From contig SKSI01000012.1 in NCBI GenBank assembly GCA_007123065.1, positions 1 to 6,005 of the forward strand: a stretch of DNA of 6,005 nt. Direction: 5' to 3'. This stretch comes from Bacteroidales bacterium (GTDB lineage: Bacteria; Bacteroidota; Bacteroidia; Bacteroidales; UBA7960). The translations under genes and the position numbers were made by a program. This document shows positions 5,901 through 6,005 of this stretch, one piece after another (the first letter of the stretch is position 1; every line of letters begins with the position of its first letter). The notes beneath the pieces were generated by a model that saw only the letters and a program-made list of their open reading frames with translations, did not search any database and was not told the DNA's origin.

Positions 5901-5984
5901 CTTCCAGCTTCGAGCTTCGAGCTTCCAGCTTCCAGCTTCGAGCTTCGAGCTTCCAGCTTCGAGCTTCGAGCTTCCAGCTTCGAG
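5901..5984 (+). repeat. 7-bp tandem array, CTTCSAG, 12 units
   Basis: Twelve perfect heptamers alternate between two versions, CTTCCAG and CTTCGAG, differing only at the fifth base. With C or G for that base, the order is C G G C C G G C G G C G. The array starts three bases after the 8-bp array and ends at CTTCTT, where 6-bp units begin. It contains no stop codon on the plus strand and no spacer sequences. Its function is unknown. Confidence 0.95.
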
Positions 5985-6005
5985 CTTCTTAACCTTAACC
6001 TAAAA
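5985..6005. repeat. Start of a 6-bp AACCTT repeat at the window edge
   Basis: After CTTCTT come AACCTT (5991-5996) and AACCTA (5997-6002), then AAA at the edge. AACCTT is the reverse complement of AAGGTT and fits the RAGRTT family seen at 110-181 and 3574-3609. Only two units are visible, so the array may be short or may continue outside; it could belong to the 3' side of a minus-strand gene beyond the window. Confidence 0.5.

Noticed and set aside
5818..6005. CRISPR array
   Set aside because: Units are 6-8 bp and directly abutting, with no unique spacers and no cas genes. They are tandem repeats.
5985..6005. Telomere-like repeat (AACCTT, AACCTA)
   Set aside because: Only two units are present and the same family occurs between ordinary genes elsewhere in the window, so a chromosome end is not implied.
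1..6005. Transposase, integrase, phage, tRNA, rRNA or riboswitch sequences
   Set aside because: None was seen on either strand. The gaps between genes are under 200 bp and consist of repeats or promoter sequence.

Overview
The window looks like chromosomal DNA of a member of the Bacteroidota, most likely a Bacteroidales/Marinilabiliales-type environmental lineage. The reasons are the absence of Shine-Dalgarno sequences before the starts, A-rich leaders, promoter -7 boxes of the TAnnTTTG type, and the Bacteroidota-like form of the Lnt lysine motif (KSKLVPGIE). Short-period repeat arrays in the intergenic spacers fit the same picture. The taxonomic call is inference; no marker gene beyond ruvB is present.

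Layout, left to right. Bases 1-111 are the last 36 codons of an unidentified plus-strand gene. Bases 110-266 are a composite repeat region: a 6-bp tandem array, a GC-rich hairpin and a short 8-bp array. Then come lnt (300-1910, +, apolipoprotein N-acyltransferase) and a TetR-family regulator (2021-2632, +). The regulator overlaps tail to tail by 29 bp with queG (2604-3557, -, epoxyqueuosine reductase). Upstream of queG on the same strand is ruvB (3608-4633, -, Holliday-junction branch-migration ATPase); their 50-nt spacer is mostly another 6-bp array. A 190-bp divergent promoter region separates ruvB from a LuxE-like acyl-protein synthetase (4824-5822, +). The window ends in a run of three different tandem arrays with units of 8, 7 and 6 bp.

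The genes are mainly housekeeping: lipoprotein maturation in the inner membrane (lnt), the last step of queuosine tRNA modification (queG) and recombination (ruvB). ruvB and queG probably form one transcription unit. The TetR protein's target genes are not evident, although it probably controls itself. The LuxE-like enzyme has no LuxC/LuxD partner in view, so its pathway is unknown.

The most notable structure is the repeats. Three arrays (beginning at or near 110, 3609 and 5818) each start at the stop codon of the gene they follow. Read in that gene's sense, their units carry TAA/TGA over and over. The same unit families recur at several separate spacers. No new defence system, mobile element, CRISPR array or RNA gene could be recognised.
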